This document shows, piece by piece, positions 25,035-33,730 of a DNA stretch of 38,689 bases (positions are counted from its first letter, which is position 1; each line of letters begins with the position of its first letter). Source of the DNA: Acinetobacter lwoffii (lineage in GTDB: Bacteria; Pseudomonadota; Gammaproteobacteria; Pseudomonadales; Moraxellaceae); assembly GCA_013530545.1 (NCBI GenBank), contig SPVA01000025.1, positions 1-38,689 on the forward strand, written 5' to 3'. Both the position numbers and the translations under genes were made by a program. Below the pieces are notes generated by a model that was not told the origin of the DNA, did no database searches, and was given only the letters and a program-made list of their open reading frames with translations.

Positions 25035-26129
25035 ATGAATATGCCAGTAAAATTACAGTATTTTAAAAATCCTAAAAACCGTGAATTAACCCAGTTTGAA
25101 CTTGATGAACTTGCACGTGAACTTGATGCGATTAAGCAAGAAGTGTTAGATGATCTAGGTGAGAAAGACGCCAAATATATCCGCCGTGTCTATTCAACTA
25201 TTCGTTATTCGTCGATTGCCGGTCGCGCCTTATTGTTTGCAGGCTGGTTCCCGCCAGCATGGTTATTGGGTACAGGCTTATTAGGCTTTGCCAAAATTAT
25301 GGAAAATATGGAACTGGGTCATAATGTCATGCATGGTCAGTATGACTGGATGAATGATCCTAAACTCAATGGTCAGACCTATGAATGGGATATCGTAGGG
25401 ACTTCAGACAACTGGCGTCAAACCCATAACTTCAAGCATCATACTTATACCAATATTAAAGGTATGGATGATGATATCGGTTATGGCCTATTACGCCTGT
25501 TCCCGGAACAGCGCTGGAAACCGGGATATTTATTGCAACCGATTTATGCAGTGCCATTCTGTTTATTGTTCCAGTGGGGGGTTGCAATTCAGAATCTTGA
25601 ATTGGGTAAATACTTCAAAGGTCGCAAAAGCAAAGAGCAGACCAAAGAAGAATGGCGTCCAATGCAGAATAAAATCGGTAAGCAGCTGTTTAAAGATTAT
25701 GTATTCTTTCCACTCATCGCAGGTCCTGCGGCTTTACCGGTTTTGACCGGCAATATGGTGGCCAATGGTCTGCGTAATATCTGGACATTCAGTATCATTT
25801 TCTGTGGTCACTTTACCAAAGATGTGGAAGTATTCCCGAAATCGGTACTGCAAAATGAAAGTCGTGGTCACTGGTATATGCGCCAGATTCGTGGTTCATC
25901 CAATCTGACTGGTTCTGAGGCTTTCCATATTTTAACCGGCCATTTAAGTCATCAGATTGAACATCATCTGTATCCTGATGTGCCTGCACGTCGCTATCGT
26001 CAAATGGCACCAAAAGTCCAAGCTGTTTGTGAAAAATATGGTTTGAACTATAACAATGCCAGCTTGGTAAAACAGTACGGCAGTGTGATCAAACGTATTG
26101 TGAAATATGCATTTCCGTTTAAGAAATAA
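25035..26129 (+). CDS. Membrane fatty acid desaturase
   Basis: A 364-residue di-iron acyl desaturase of the membrane-bound family. Three His boxes are complete: HNVMH at 96-100, HNFKHH at 131-136 and HQIEHH at 306-311. Hydrophobic segments at about 60-90 and 175-195 would anchor it in the inner membrane. It introduces double bonds into acyl chains (by analogy with DesB, acyl-CoA), using electrons from the upstream reductase. It is the last gene of the two-gene operon, closed by a strong terminator. The position of the double bond cannot be read from the sequence. Confidence 0.92.
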   Translation: MNMPVKLQYFKNPKNRELTQFELDELARELDAIKQEVLDDLGEKDAKYIRRVYSTIRYSSIAGRALLFAGWFPPAWLLGTGLLGFAKIMENMELGHNVMHGQYDWMNDPKLNGQTYEWDIVGTSDNWRQTHNFKHHTYTNIKGMDDDIGYGLLRLFPEQRWKPGYLLQPIYAVPFCLLFQWGVAIQNLELGKYFKGRKSKEQTKEEWRPMQNKIGKQLFKDYVFFPLIAGPAALPVLTGNMVANGLRNIWTFSIIFCGHFTKDVEVFPKSVLQNESRGHWYMRQIRGSSNLTGSEAFHILTGHLSHQIEHHLYPDVPARRYRQMAPKVQAVCEKYGLNYNNASLVKQYGSVIKRIVKYAFPFKK

Positions 26130-26143
26130 TTTTTCTTAAAGCT

Positions 26144-26175
26144 AAAAAACCACTTCATTTGAAGTGGTTTTTTTT
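26144..26175 (+). terminator. Terminator of the desaturase operon
   Basis: AAAAACCACTTC / GAAGTGGTTTTT with an ATTT loop is followed by more T, 15 bp after the desaturase stop codon. Confidence 0.9.
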
Positions 26176-26323
26176 ATTTAGGAGGCTAATACTTACAGGA
26201 AGTAAAAGCCCTGATTGCGAAGCTATTTAAGATAATTTCAAGGCATAAAGTAAAAAGTTAATCTGCCATTTATAGCATTGTCTAAAGGTGTTTAGTAGGG
26301 TCAGCCAGATAAAATAGAAAGGA

Positions 26324-26977
26324 CTAATATGGCATCGAATGAGCTGAAATATTAATTTTTGGAAGCTGTTGATCTTGACCCTCAAAATAGCTTTGCTGCG
26401 CCAGACTGAGCATTTCTATATCTTCCTTGCTATTCCCATAAGCATAAATTTCAGCATAATTATCCAGATTATATTTTTCTAGAATTCTAATTTTCTTTTG
26501 TGTGTTACTACAGTCAGGAGTTTGATAAAACCCTGTCAATTTCCCAGCTTTGATTTCAACTTCGCTACAGATTAAATCGATATTTAAATAACTGCACACC
26601 GGTTTAAGATACAAATCCAATGAGGCTGATACCAGCACGACTTCATGTCCTAATTGTTGATGCTGTTTAAGTTGTTCTAATAATTTCGGATTCAACTTGA
26701 ATATTAGTTGTTGTGCATAATCCTGAGCTAATTGCAGAATTTCCTCTGCATCACTGTTTTTAAACATGCTGGCATACAATTTGGGTCGCATGCGGTGTGC
26801 CGGATAGAAATTTAAATAATAGGCCTGTATCCATGGCAAAATTTGCATGCCGCGTTTCACAATATGCCGTTTTCTTAAGGCATGGAAAATGAACCCGGTA
26901 AAGCTATCATGTAGATACAGGGTTCCATCAAAATCAAATAAGGCTAGAGTTTTAGATTTTTGATTTTGCGCATGCAT
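26324..26977 (-). CDS. HAD-IB family phosphatase
   Basis: A 217-residue haloacid-dehalogenase hydrolase of the SerB-like IB subgroup. Motif I is LFDFDGTLY with the nucleophile Asp15 and Asp17; motif II is VLVSASLD; the metal-binding loop is YGNSKEDIEML, where the GNSxxD form replaces GDSxxD. Such proteins are phosphomonoesterases, sometimes acting on lipid or amino-acid phosphates. Substrate unknown. Its first 34 nt overlap the end of the DUF1615 lipoprotein gene in another frame, so the two are translationally coupled and probably form an operon. Confidence 0.87.
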   Translation of the reverse strand: MHAQNQKSKTLALFDFDGTLYLHDSFTGFIFHALRKRHIVKRGMQILPWIQAYYLNFYPAHRMRPKLYASMFKNSDAEEILQLAQDYAQQLIFKLNPKLLEQLKQHQQLGHEVVLVSASLDLYLKPVCSYLNIDLICSEVEIKAGKLTGFYQTPDCSNTQKKIRILEKYNLDNYAEIYAYGNSKEDIEMLSLAQQSYFEGQDQQLPKINISAHSMPY

Positions 26978-28152
26978 GTTTGATATCGACCATCGACGCG
27001 GGTAGCAAACCAGTTAGTATTATAATCACGACTTAATTTTGGTCCGGAAATGACCACTTCAGGCATAATGGCATAGATAGGATCTTTACCCGTTTTTTCC
27101 TGATAAAGCTTGCTGACACCACGATAAGTCATCGTATCTTCAAAGTCTTTATCTTTTTCTTTCTTTAAATCAGCTCGGATTTGACGTTCAGTGATAATAA
27201 AATTATTTTTGGCAAAAACACTGATTAACTCACGCTCAGATTGACTCTTCTGCGAACGGATCGCGCCATCTTTAGTATAGAGCAATAAGTCGCCATCCAG
27301 ATCAAGTTCGGCTTCAGTTAAATCATTTAACATGCTCTGAAAAGCGGCATTTCGACTGGAATACATGCCCGAGTTATAGTCCGCAAAACGATAAATTGGC
27401 TTGTCATAATCCGCCGGATACATCATCAGGCGATGAATCCCATAATACAGACCGCCATATTGACTGTAGAGATCGGTACGTAACTCTGCGATATTGCCGC
27501 CTTGGCGTTTATGTTCTTTCGCATAGCTGATATGTACCTGCATTGAACCCAAGGTGGTAATTGGATTCATTTTCTCGCCAATATTCTGGCCGACCAGTTT
27601 GGCAGCACCAGTCAGGGCGCTAACATGATAATGCTTTGACATATAATCAAATATTTCACGATATAATTCGTCGAGTTCACGTTCGGTTTTGACCCGGCGC
27701 ATCTGGCTTAAGTAGTTGTCTTCAGGACTCGGATGGTTCTTGAGAACTTCCTGGAAATATCCTGCAACTGTGCCACCAATTGCTTGACCAAGCTTATCTT
27801 TGAATTTTTCATCAAGGCGACCTTGGACTTCCTTAACCGCCTTTTCACCCAAACCCGGAACAGTAGGATCTGCAACAAAGTTAGATTCCTGATCAACCAC
27901 TGCCACAATGGTGCAGACATTTTCCTTGGTCTGAGGAATGCCAAGCTGTTCAGTAATATCGTAAATATCTTGTGCCCAGGACTCACGTTGATTCACCCGA
28001 CTAGGAATGGCTTTACGAATATGTTCAACTTCAAGTGTCGGTTCATCATCTTTTGACCACCATGAACCATTGCCACAGCCGGCAAGACCCAGAGAAAGTG
28101 CAAGTACAGACAATGACTTAAAAGAAAAACAAGAAGCGAAAGTTTTATTCAT
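26944..28152 (-). CDS. DUF1615 family lipoprotein
   Basis: A protein of about 402 residues starting at ATG 28152, giving an N-terminus with MNKTF, a hydrophobic stretch and lipobox LAGC (Cys26). The longer reading to 28260 would add 36 residues and run into dusB, so it is rejected. The mature protein fits DUF1615: DQESNF near residue 100, then TTLGSMQVHISYA and FADYNSGMYSSRNAAFQ, which resemble a lysozyme-like catalytic core with a Glu. A peptidoglycan-related role is therefore plausible but unproven. It is co-transcribed with the overlapping HAD phosphatase gene and divergent from dusB. Confidence 0.85.
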   Translation of the reverse strand: MNKTFASCFSFKSLSVLALSLGLAGCGNGSWWSKDDEPTLEVEHIRKAIPSRVNQRESWAQDIYDITEQLGIPQTKENVCTIVAVVDQESNFVADPTVPGLGEKAVKEVQGRLDEKFKDKLGQAIGGTVAGYFQEVLKNHPSPEDNYLSQMRRVKTERELDELYREIFDYMSKHYHVSALTGAAKLVGQNIGEKMNPITTLGSMQVHISYAKEHKRQGGNIAELRTDLYSQYGGLYYGIHRLMMYPADYDKPIYRFADYNSGMYSSRNAAFQSMLNDLTEAELDLDGDLLLYTKDGAIRSQKSQSERELISVFAKNNFIITERQIRADLKKEKDKDFEDTMTYRGVSKLYQEKTGKDPIYAIMPEVVISGPKLSRDYNTNWFATRVDGRYQTCMRKIKNLKL

Positions 28153-28232
28153 GGTGTCGTAAATTAATTGAAAAGATGAGCTAATAAGGCAGATGCAGTA
28201 TACTATGCCCATCAAAAAAGTGATGAATTTAT

Positions 28233-29258
28233 ATGTATATTGGTCCATATCAACTGTCAAACAATTTGATTGTCGCTCCCATGGCAGGTGTGACCGACCG
28301 ACCGTTTAGAACCTTGTGCAAATACTTTGGTGCAGGCCATGCGGTCAGTGAAATGATGACGTCTGACAAAACTTTGCGCATGAGTAAAAAGAGCTTATAT
28401 CGTGCCAATTTTGATGGAGAGCTGGCACCGATTTCAGCGCAGATTGCTGGTTCAGATCCCCATGATCTGGCTGAAGCGGCACGTTATCAGGTAGAGAATG
28501 GTGCACAAATTGTTGATATTAATATGGGCTGTCCAGCCAAAAAGGTGTGTAACCGACTCGCCGGTTCTGCTTTATTGCAGGATGAAGATCTAGTTGCACG
28601 CATTCTGGATGCAGTCGTTGCCGCAGTTGATGTGCCAGTGACCTTAAAAACCCGTCTGGGCTATTTGAACGGTCAGGAAAATATTATGCGTGTCGCTAAA
28701 CGTGCTGAACAAGCCGGAATTGCAGCGCTAGCTTTACATGGCCGTACCCGTGAAGATATGTACCTGAATACCGCGCGTTATTCTTTAATCAAAGACGTAA
28801 AGGAAATGTTGAAGATTCCTGTGATTGCCAACGGTGATATCGACAGTCCGGAAAAAGCCAAATACGTGCTGGATTATACCGGTGCAGACGCAATTATGAT
28901 TGGTCGTGCAGCACAAGGTCGCCCCTGGATTTTTCGTGAAATTGCCCATTATTTAAAAACCAGTCAACACTTGGATGCCCCGAGTATTGCGGAAGTTAAA
29001 GATGTACTGCTGGGGCATTTGACAGAATTATACGAGTTCTATGGCGAATATTCGGGCTGCCGGATTTCCCGTAAACATATTGCCTGGTACACCAAAGGTC
29101 TGCGTTCCAGCAACGAGTTTCGACAAAACATGTATCAGGTGGAAAATACCGCTGACCAGTATCGGGTGGTAGAAGATTATTTTAATGCGCTGCTAGAACA
29201 TGGTTTAACCATGAATGATGTACAAGTCGAGCAGGTGAATTTACTGGAAACCAAGTAA
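28233..29258 (+). CDS. dusB: tRNA-dihydrouridine synthase B
   Basis: A 341-residue FMN enzyme that reduces specific tRNA uridines to dihydrouridine. The TIM barrel has VAPMAGVTDRPFR, the catalytic Cys100 in NMGCPAKKVCN, LALHGRTR, IANGDIDSPEKA and IMIGRAAQGRPW; the C-terminal helical tRNA-binding domain follows. DusB is preferred over DusA/DusC by the opening IGPYQLSNNLIVAPMAG and the GSALL region. In many gammaproteobacteria dusB precedes fis; here no fis follows. A TATACT -10-like box lies at 28199-28204. Confidence 0.92.
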   Translation: MYIGPYQLSNNLIVAPMAGVTDRPFRTLCKYFGAGHAVSEMMTSDKTLRMSKKSLYRANFDGELAPISAQIAGSDPHDLAEAARYQVENGAQIVDINMGCPAKKVCNRLAGSALLQDEDLVARILDAVVAAVDVPVTLKTRLGYLNGQENIMRVAKRAEQAGIAALALHGRTREDMYLNTARYSLIKDVKEMLKIPVIANGDIDSPEKAKYVLDYTGADAIMIGRAAQGRPWIFREIAHYLKTSQHLDAPSIAEVKDVLLGHLTELYEFYGEYSGCRISRKHIAWYTKGLRSSNEFRQNMYQVENTADQYRVVEDYFNALLEHGLTMNDVQVEQVNLLETK

Positions 29259-29507
29259 TGACGGGCAAAATTCAGCGAATCATGTAATATTTTTTGTGTG
29301 AAAACCCTACTTTTTTTATCTTGAGCAGGCGGATTTTTGCATTCTGTTTACACTTCAGCCTGTCTAATACATAGCACTAAAGTTTGTTCACTTAAACTGG
29401 ACAGGACTTGGACATTGCTTACTCAAGCTTCCTCTATGATGAATCTATCCAGATATAAACCAGATGTGATCCATCTTGTTTATCGTCATCATTGAGGGAG
29501 ATCTGTA

Positions 29508-30185
29508 ATGACAAATACCAATCGTCCAGTCACAGAGTTTAGCCATAAAACGTCAACGGAATTGCCACAAGAACGCAGTGAAGGCCTGAATGTCAATCCG
29601 ACTGATACCAATGCGCGTCCAGATTTGAATACCCCCGTGAAAGATAATCCTCGTGTTCCAGACATGAATGAAGGTGAGGATAATCTGGCTGCGACCAGTG
29701 CCGGTACTTTGGGTGGAGCTGCGGTAGGCGCAGTTGCAGGTTTAGTGGGTGGCCCTCCAGGTGCAGTGGTGGGTGGTATTATCGGTGGTGTCGTTGGTGG
29801 TATTGCAGGTAATGACATTGCAACGCCTGATCATGGAAAGCAGACAGATAATTACCAGCATCCAGAAAACTTGCCTGAGGCAGATAATTATCGACATCCA
29901 GATCATTTGAGTGCAGAAGATAATTACTGGAGAGATGAGTATCATAATCGCCCGTATTTCAATGAAACGCGTAGCACATATAGCGATCTAGATTATGATC
30001 GTGATTATCGTGGCGCTTATCGTATCGGTTATGAAAACCGTCCGATGTATGAGCATGATACGGATTTTGATCATGCCGAACCTGAACTGCGTACCAAGTG
30101 GGAACAATTGAAAGGTGAATCACGCCTCAATTGGGAAGAAGCGAAATTCGCGGTTAAAGATGCATGGCATCGTGTCACACGCTAA
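29508..30185 (+). CDS. Glycine-zipper protein with CsbD-like C-terminus
   Basis: A 225-residue protein in three parts. The N-terminal 60 residues are polar and probably disordered. Residues about 62-102 form a glycine zipper with repeated GxxxG (GGAAVGAVAG, GGIIGGVVGG) able to insert in a membrane. A spacer has three DNY-type repeats (DNYQHP, DNYRHP, DNYWRD) rich in Tyr, Asp and Arg. The C-terminus WEQLKGESRLNWEEAKFAV resembles CsbD-type stress-protein helices. An ideal GGGAG ribosome binding site precedes the ATG. A stress or envelope role is likely but unproven. An IS982-family element has inserted 8 bp after the stop codon, between the gene and its terminator. Confidence 0.75.
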   Translation: MTNTNRPVTEFSHKTSTELPQERSEGLNVNPTDTNARPDLNTPVKDNPRVPDMNEGEDNLAATSAGTLGGAAVGAVAGLVGGPPGAVVGGIIGGVVGGIAGNDIATPDHGKQTDNYQHPENLPEADNYRHPDHLSAEDNYWRDEYHNRPYFNETRSTYSDLDYDRDYRGAYRIGYENRPMYEHDTDFDHAEPELRTKWEQLKGESRLNWEEAKFAVKDAWHRVTR

Positions 30186-30237
30186 TTCTAGATAAATTAA
30201 CCCGAATCGCGGATAAGAAAATGACTTGAAAAATAAG

Positions 30238-30289
30238 AGGACTAGAGCCATCAGTTGAGTTACCACACAAAACCTAAAGCCCTAGTCCT
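30238..30289 (+). promoter_or_regulatory. Inverted repeat around the transposase start
   Basis: AGGACTAGAGC (30238-30248) pairs with GCCCTAGTCCT (30279-30289) at 10 of 11 positions. The TTG start candidate at 30255 lies in the loop and ATG 30291 just after the stem, so read-through mRNA would fold the start region. This may dampen transposase synthesis from outside transcription. Confidence 0.5.
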
Positions 30290-31160
30290 GATGTTCAATA
30301 GTACCGAATTATTCTGCGTAATTGATGATTTCTTTCTGAAATTTGAAGCAACTTATTGGAAATTTCTCAAACAAAGCCATCATTCGTTAAGAGTCAGAAC
30401 TGCACAACTTACACTTTCTGAAATTTGCTTTATTGCCATTTGGTATAAGTGCTCCCATTTCATTAATTTCAAAGCATTCTTCTCATGGTTGAAGCAGGAT
30501 AAAAGTCATTTATTTAAAAGCTTACCCTGTTACCAAAGGGTGATTCACCTGATCAATATGCATCAATTAGCACTACATGCTTTACATGTAGCTGTAATGA
30601 AAGGTCAATATAAACAATATTTATGGATTGATTCAACGACTCTACCAGTCTGTAAAAATCAACGTATTCAACGTCATAAATCATTAGCCAAAATTGCATC
30701 CCGTGGTAAAAGCTCAATGGGCTGGTTCTATGGCTGTAAGTTACATGTTGTTATGAATCAATTCGGTGAAATCGTTCGTTCCGCTTTCTCCAATGGGCAT
30801 ATTGCTGACATAAAAATGGTTGAACATTTGGTTGAAGGTTTCGAAGCAAAGCTTTATGGTGATCGTGGCTATATTAGCCAGGAATTAAAAAATAGATTAA
30901 AAGAACAAGGTATTGATTTGATTACCTATCATCGAAAGAACATGCAGTCTGTACAAGTTTGTGCATCAGATGAATATCACTTAAGACAGCGCAATAAAAT
31001 AGAACCGTTATTCAGTTTATTGAAAGGACAATATAATTTAGTGACGAGTAAAGCTCGTAGTATTCATGGATTTCTAAGTGGGATTTATGCTTCTTTATGT
31101 GCATACCAATTAACCCATCGAAATAAGCCAACAATTCAAATTATGAAATCATTGGCTTAA
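30255..31160 (+). CDS. IS982 family transposase (DDE type)
   Basis: A 301-residue DDE transposase. The catalytic triad can be read as the Asp of LWIDSTTLPVC, the Asp of LYGDRGYIS and the Glu of RNKIEPLFSLLKGQ, with the family-typical KSSMGWFYGCKLH in between. The reading frame is intact. The start may be TTG 30255 or ATG 30291 (MFNSTELF); the latter gives about 289 residues and is the more usual codon. It is the sole gene of the element, and both termini are present, so it could be mobile. Confidence 0.9.
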   Translation: MSYHTKPKALVLMFNSTELFCVIDDFFLKFEATYWKFLKQSHHSLRVRTAQLTLSEICFIAIWYKCSHFINFKAFFSWLKQDKSHLFKSLPCYQRVIHLINMHQLALHALHVAVMKGQYKQYLWIDSTTLPVCKNQRIQRHKSLAKIASRGKSSMGWFYGCKLHVVMNQFGEIVRSAFSNGHIADIKMVEHLVEGFEAKLYGDRGYISQELKNRLKEQGIDLITYHRKNMQSVQVCASDEYHLRQRNKIEPLFSLLKGQYNLVTSKARSIHGFLSGIYASLCAYQLTHRNKPTIQIMKSLA

Positions 31161-31177
31161 GCAGGATTCGGGTAAAT

Positions 31178-31207
31178 TAAAAACCTCTCCATGTGGAGAG
31201 GTTTTTT
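31178..31207. terminator. Bidirectional terminator beside the IS
   Basis: AAAAACCTCTCC / GGAGAGGTTTTT with an ATGT loop. It terminates the - strand nitronate monooxygenase gene and, before the IS inserted, would have followed the glycine-zipper gene by about 10 bp. Confidence 0.88.
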
Positions 31208-31219
31208 ATGATTCAATGA

Positions 31220-32263
31220 TTAAAGATGCTTCATTTCCAGTATGAGCTGGTTAATCAGATCGGAAGCTTCCATTTCACGAATCTGTGCCACGTTCGAACC
31301 TGCCCAGAATGCACCATAACCTTGATCCCCATGTTTGGCAGCAGCAGCATGCAATTGCTTGGCCAGATCATAAGTATATGGATAAGCTGGAACATCCAGC
31401 CGATCGGGTATATCCACCTCAATATGCCAGTGGTTAATGATGCCGCGTGCAGGACGACCGGAAATACTGGCACTCACTTGAGTGAGTGGCTTTGAAAATA
31501 GTGCTTTACGATAAGCCTCGTTGGCATTGGAGGATTTGCATTGCACAAATGCAGTCCCAAGTTGCACGGCATCTGCACCGAAATCCATCATTTGACGTGC
31601 TTGTTCACCGGTCATAATCCCGCCAGCCGCTACAATCGGAAGGGAAGAATGCTGTTTGATTAGCTTGACCAGATTGGAGGTTTTAACTGAGGCATCAAAT
31701 TTGGTTGAGAAAATTCCCCGGTGTCCGCCGGCCTCAATACCTTGCGCAATAATGATATCAATTCCGGCTGCTTCAATGGCTTTGGCTTCGGCATAATTAG
31801 TTGCAGATACCATGGTCAGAATCCCGGCCTGTTTGAGGGCTTGAATCTGATGCGGATGTGGAATCCCAAAATGAAAGCTGACAGCCCGTGGTTTGGTTTC
31901 CAATACCAGATTCAGGAAGTCGTCATTATCTTTAAAACTCGGATAAATACACTCCAAATGATCCGGTGCCTGAGCGCCATATTCGGCAAATTTATCTTTA
32001 AACTGTGCAATCCATGCCTGCGCTACAGCCTCATCTACAGGAACAGTGTCATGACAGAAAAAATTAACCTGAAAAGGACAGTCTGTCAGTTCCTGGGTCT
32101 TTAAAATCTGTTGTCGCGCTGCATCAATACTGCTGGCCCCCAGACCCAGTGAACCCAAGCCGCCCTGATTGGACACTTCGGCAGCAAGCTCGGGCGTAGA
32201 GACACCTGCCATCGGTGCCAAGAAAATAGGATGTTTAATTCCGAGATTTTCTAATAAAGACAT
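31220..32263 (-). CDS. Nitronate monooxygenase family protein
   Basis: A 347-residue FMN-dependent TIM-barrel oxygenase (formerly 2-nitropropane dioxygenase). Family motifs are PIFLAPMAGVSTPELAAEVS at the N-terminus, GLGSLGLG, QGIEAGGHRG with the catalytic-region His, PIVAAGGIMTGEQAR, and DAVQLGTAFV. It oxidises alkyl nitronates such as propionate-3-nitronate, a detoxification role. The gene is monocistronic, with ribosome-site-like AAGGAG just upstream. Class I versus other classes is not resolved. Confidence 0.88.
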   Translation of the reverse strand: MSLLENLGIKHPIFLAPMAGVSTPELAAEVSNQGGLGSLGLGASSIDAARQQILKTQELTDCPFQVNFFCHDTVPVDEAVAQAWIAQFKDKFAEYGAQAPDHLECIYPSFKDNDDFLNLVLETKPRAVSFHFGIPHPHQIQALKQAGILTMVSATNYAEAKAIEAAGIDIIIAQGIEAGGHRGIFSTKFDASVKTSNLVKLIKQHSSLPIVAAGGIMTGEQARQMMDFGADAVQLGTAFVQCKSSNANEAYRKALFSKPLTQVSASISGRPARGIINHWHIEVDIPDRLDVPAYPYTYDLAKQLHAAAAKHGDQGYGAFWAGSNVAQIREMEASDLINQLILEMKHL

Positions 32264-32470
32264 AGATTTGCTCCTTGTTATGCTTTTACTTTGCCTTTGA
32301 GCACAAAATTAAGCAAATCATATTAGTTATTTTATTTTGAAATACTGCAGCATGGGTTACGTGTTATTTACATTTCTTGCGACACGCTACGTCGCCAAGA
32401 AGATAGAACTTTTATTAGCCTAGAATTGAACACTTTATAATAGCTTTTTGGTCACATATTCTCTGAGCTC

Positions 32471-33730
32471 ATGTCTGATCGTATCCGTGAAAAACTGCAA
32501 ATTTTAGCCGATGCTGCCAAGTATGATGTGTCTTGTTCATCTAGTGGTAGCAACCGTAAAAATAAAGACAAGGGTGTGGGCAATACCGGGAATGGTATCT
32601 GTCATAGTTATACCGAAGATGGCCGCTGTGTGTCCTTATTGAAAATTCTGTTCTCTAATGTCTGTATTTTTGACTGTTCCTATTGTGTTTCGCGCCGTTC
32701 CAATGACGTCCAGCGTGCAGCATTTACCGTGCAGGAAATCGTCGATCTGACCATGAATTTTTATCGGCGTAATTATATTGAGGGGCTGTTTCTCAGTTCG
32801 GGAATTTTTAAATCGGCCGATCACACCATGGAACGGATGCTACAGGTGGTCAAAAAACTTAGACTCGAAGAAAACTTTAATGGCTATATCCATCTGAAAA
32901 CTATTCCGGGTGCATCACAGGAGATCATTACCGAAGCCGGACTGTATGTCGACCGTATGAGTATTAATCTTGAAATGCCGACGGAAGCGGGACTGCAAAA
33001 ATTTGCGCCTGAGAAAACCCATGCCGAAGTACAAAAAGACTTGGGCATTGTACGCGACCGGTTGATCCAGCTCAAAGATGAACGCAAGCTGATCAAGTCA
33101 GTCCCCAAGTTTGTACCTGCCGGACAAACCACACAGATGGTGGTGGGCGCGCATAGTGAAACCGATCAGGATATTATTTTGATGGCTGATCGGCATTACA
33201 AGGAATTCAAGCTGAAAAGGGTGTATTTCTCTGGTTATATCCCGATTAATCCTGAAGATAAAGCCTTACCCGCCATCGGTTCAGCACCGCCATTATTAAG
33301 AGAAAATCGTCTGTATCAATCTGACTGGCTGATGCGTTTTTATGGCTTTGCTGCTGATGAAATTGTCGATGAGCAGCATCCGAATCTGGAGCTGGATATT
33401 GATCCCAAACTCAGTTGGGCCTTGCGACATCCTGAAGCCTTTCCAGTCGATATTAACCGTGCCGACTATAAAATGATTCTACGGGTACCCGGCATAGGCG
33501 TGCGTTCCGCTCAGAAAATTGTACAGGCCCGCCGTTTTGGACAGATTCATATTGACCAGCTAAAACGCATGGGCGTGGCTTATAACCGGGCGCAGCATTT
33601 TATCCGCTGTGCAGATACACCGAAATTTAAGAAAGATCAGCAATCCCATCAGATTCGCCAGCAAATTTTGATGTCAGGACAATCCAAATATCAGCAGCAA
33701 CTTTCACCTCAATTAGGATTGGGTTTCTAG
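32471..33730 (+). CDS. Radical SAM protein of putative DNA modification/repair family
   Basis: A 419-residue radical SAM enzyme. The iron-sulfur motif C-x3-C-x2-C is Cys65, Cys69 and Cys72 (CIFDCSYC). A C-terminal helix-hairpin-helix DNA-binding motif, RVPGIGVRSAQKIV, lies at about 338-351. This combination matches the family described as putative DNA modification/repair radical SAM protein, known to me as TIGR03916; its reaction is not established. Extra Cys at positions 22, 44 and 53 may bind another cluster. Its stop codon overlaps the GTG start of the next gene by one base, so they are coupled; the two families usually occur together. Confidence 0.88.
   Translation: MSDRIREKLQILADAAKYDVSCSSSGSNRKNKDKGVGNTGNGICHSYTEDGRCVSLLKILFSNVCIFDCSYCVSRRSNDVQRAAFTVQEIVDLTMNFYRRNYIEGLFLSSGIFKSADHTMERMLQVVKKLRLEENFNGYIHLKTIPGASQEIITEAGLYVDRMSINLEMPTEAGLQKFAPEKTHAEVQKDLGIVRDRLIQLKDERKLIKSVPKFVPAGQTTQMVVGAHSETDQDIILMADRHYKEFKLKRVYFSGYIPINPEDKALPAIGSAPPLLRENRLYQSDWLMRFYGFAADEIVDEQHPNLELDIDPKLSWALRHPEAFPVDINRADYKMILRVPGIGVRSAQKIVQARRFGQIHIDQLKRMGVAYNRAQHFIRCADTPKFKKDQQSHQIRQQILMSGQSKYQQQLSPQLGLGF

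Larger units (their letters stand above)
30200..31173 (+). mobile_element. Complete IS982-family insertion sequence
   Basis: A 974-bp element. The left end ACCCGAATC (30200-30208) and right end GATTCGGGT (31165-31173) are perfect 9-bp inverted repeats, with weaker pairing inward. A 6-bp direct repeat AAATTA flanks it at 30194-30199 and 31174-31179, a clean target-site duplication. It carries one intact transposase gene. The intact ends, ORF and duplication indicate a recent insertion. Confidence 0.9.

Noticed and set aside
28153..28260. 36-residue N-terminal extension of the DUF1615 lipoprotein
   Set aside because: It would overlap the dusB start and bury the lipoprotein signal; ATG 28152 gives a normal signal peptide and lipobox.
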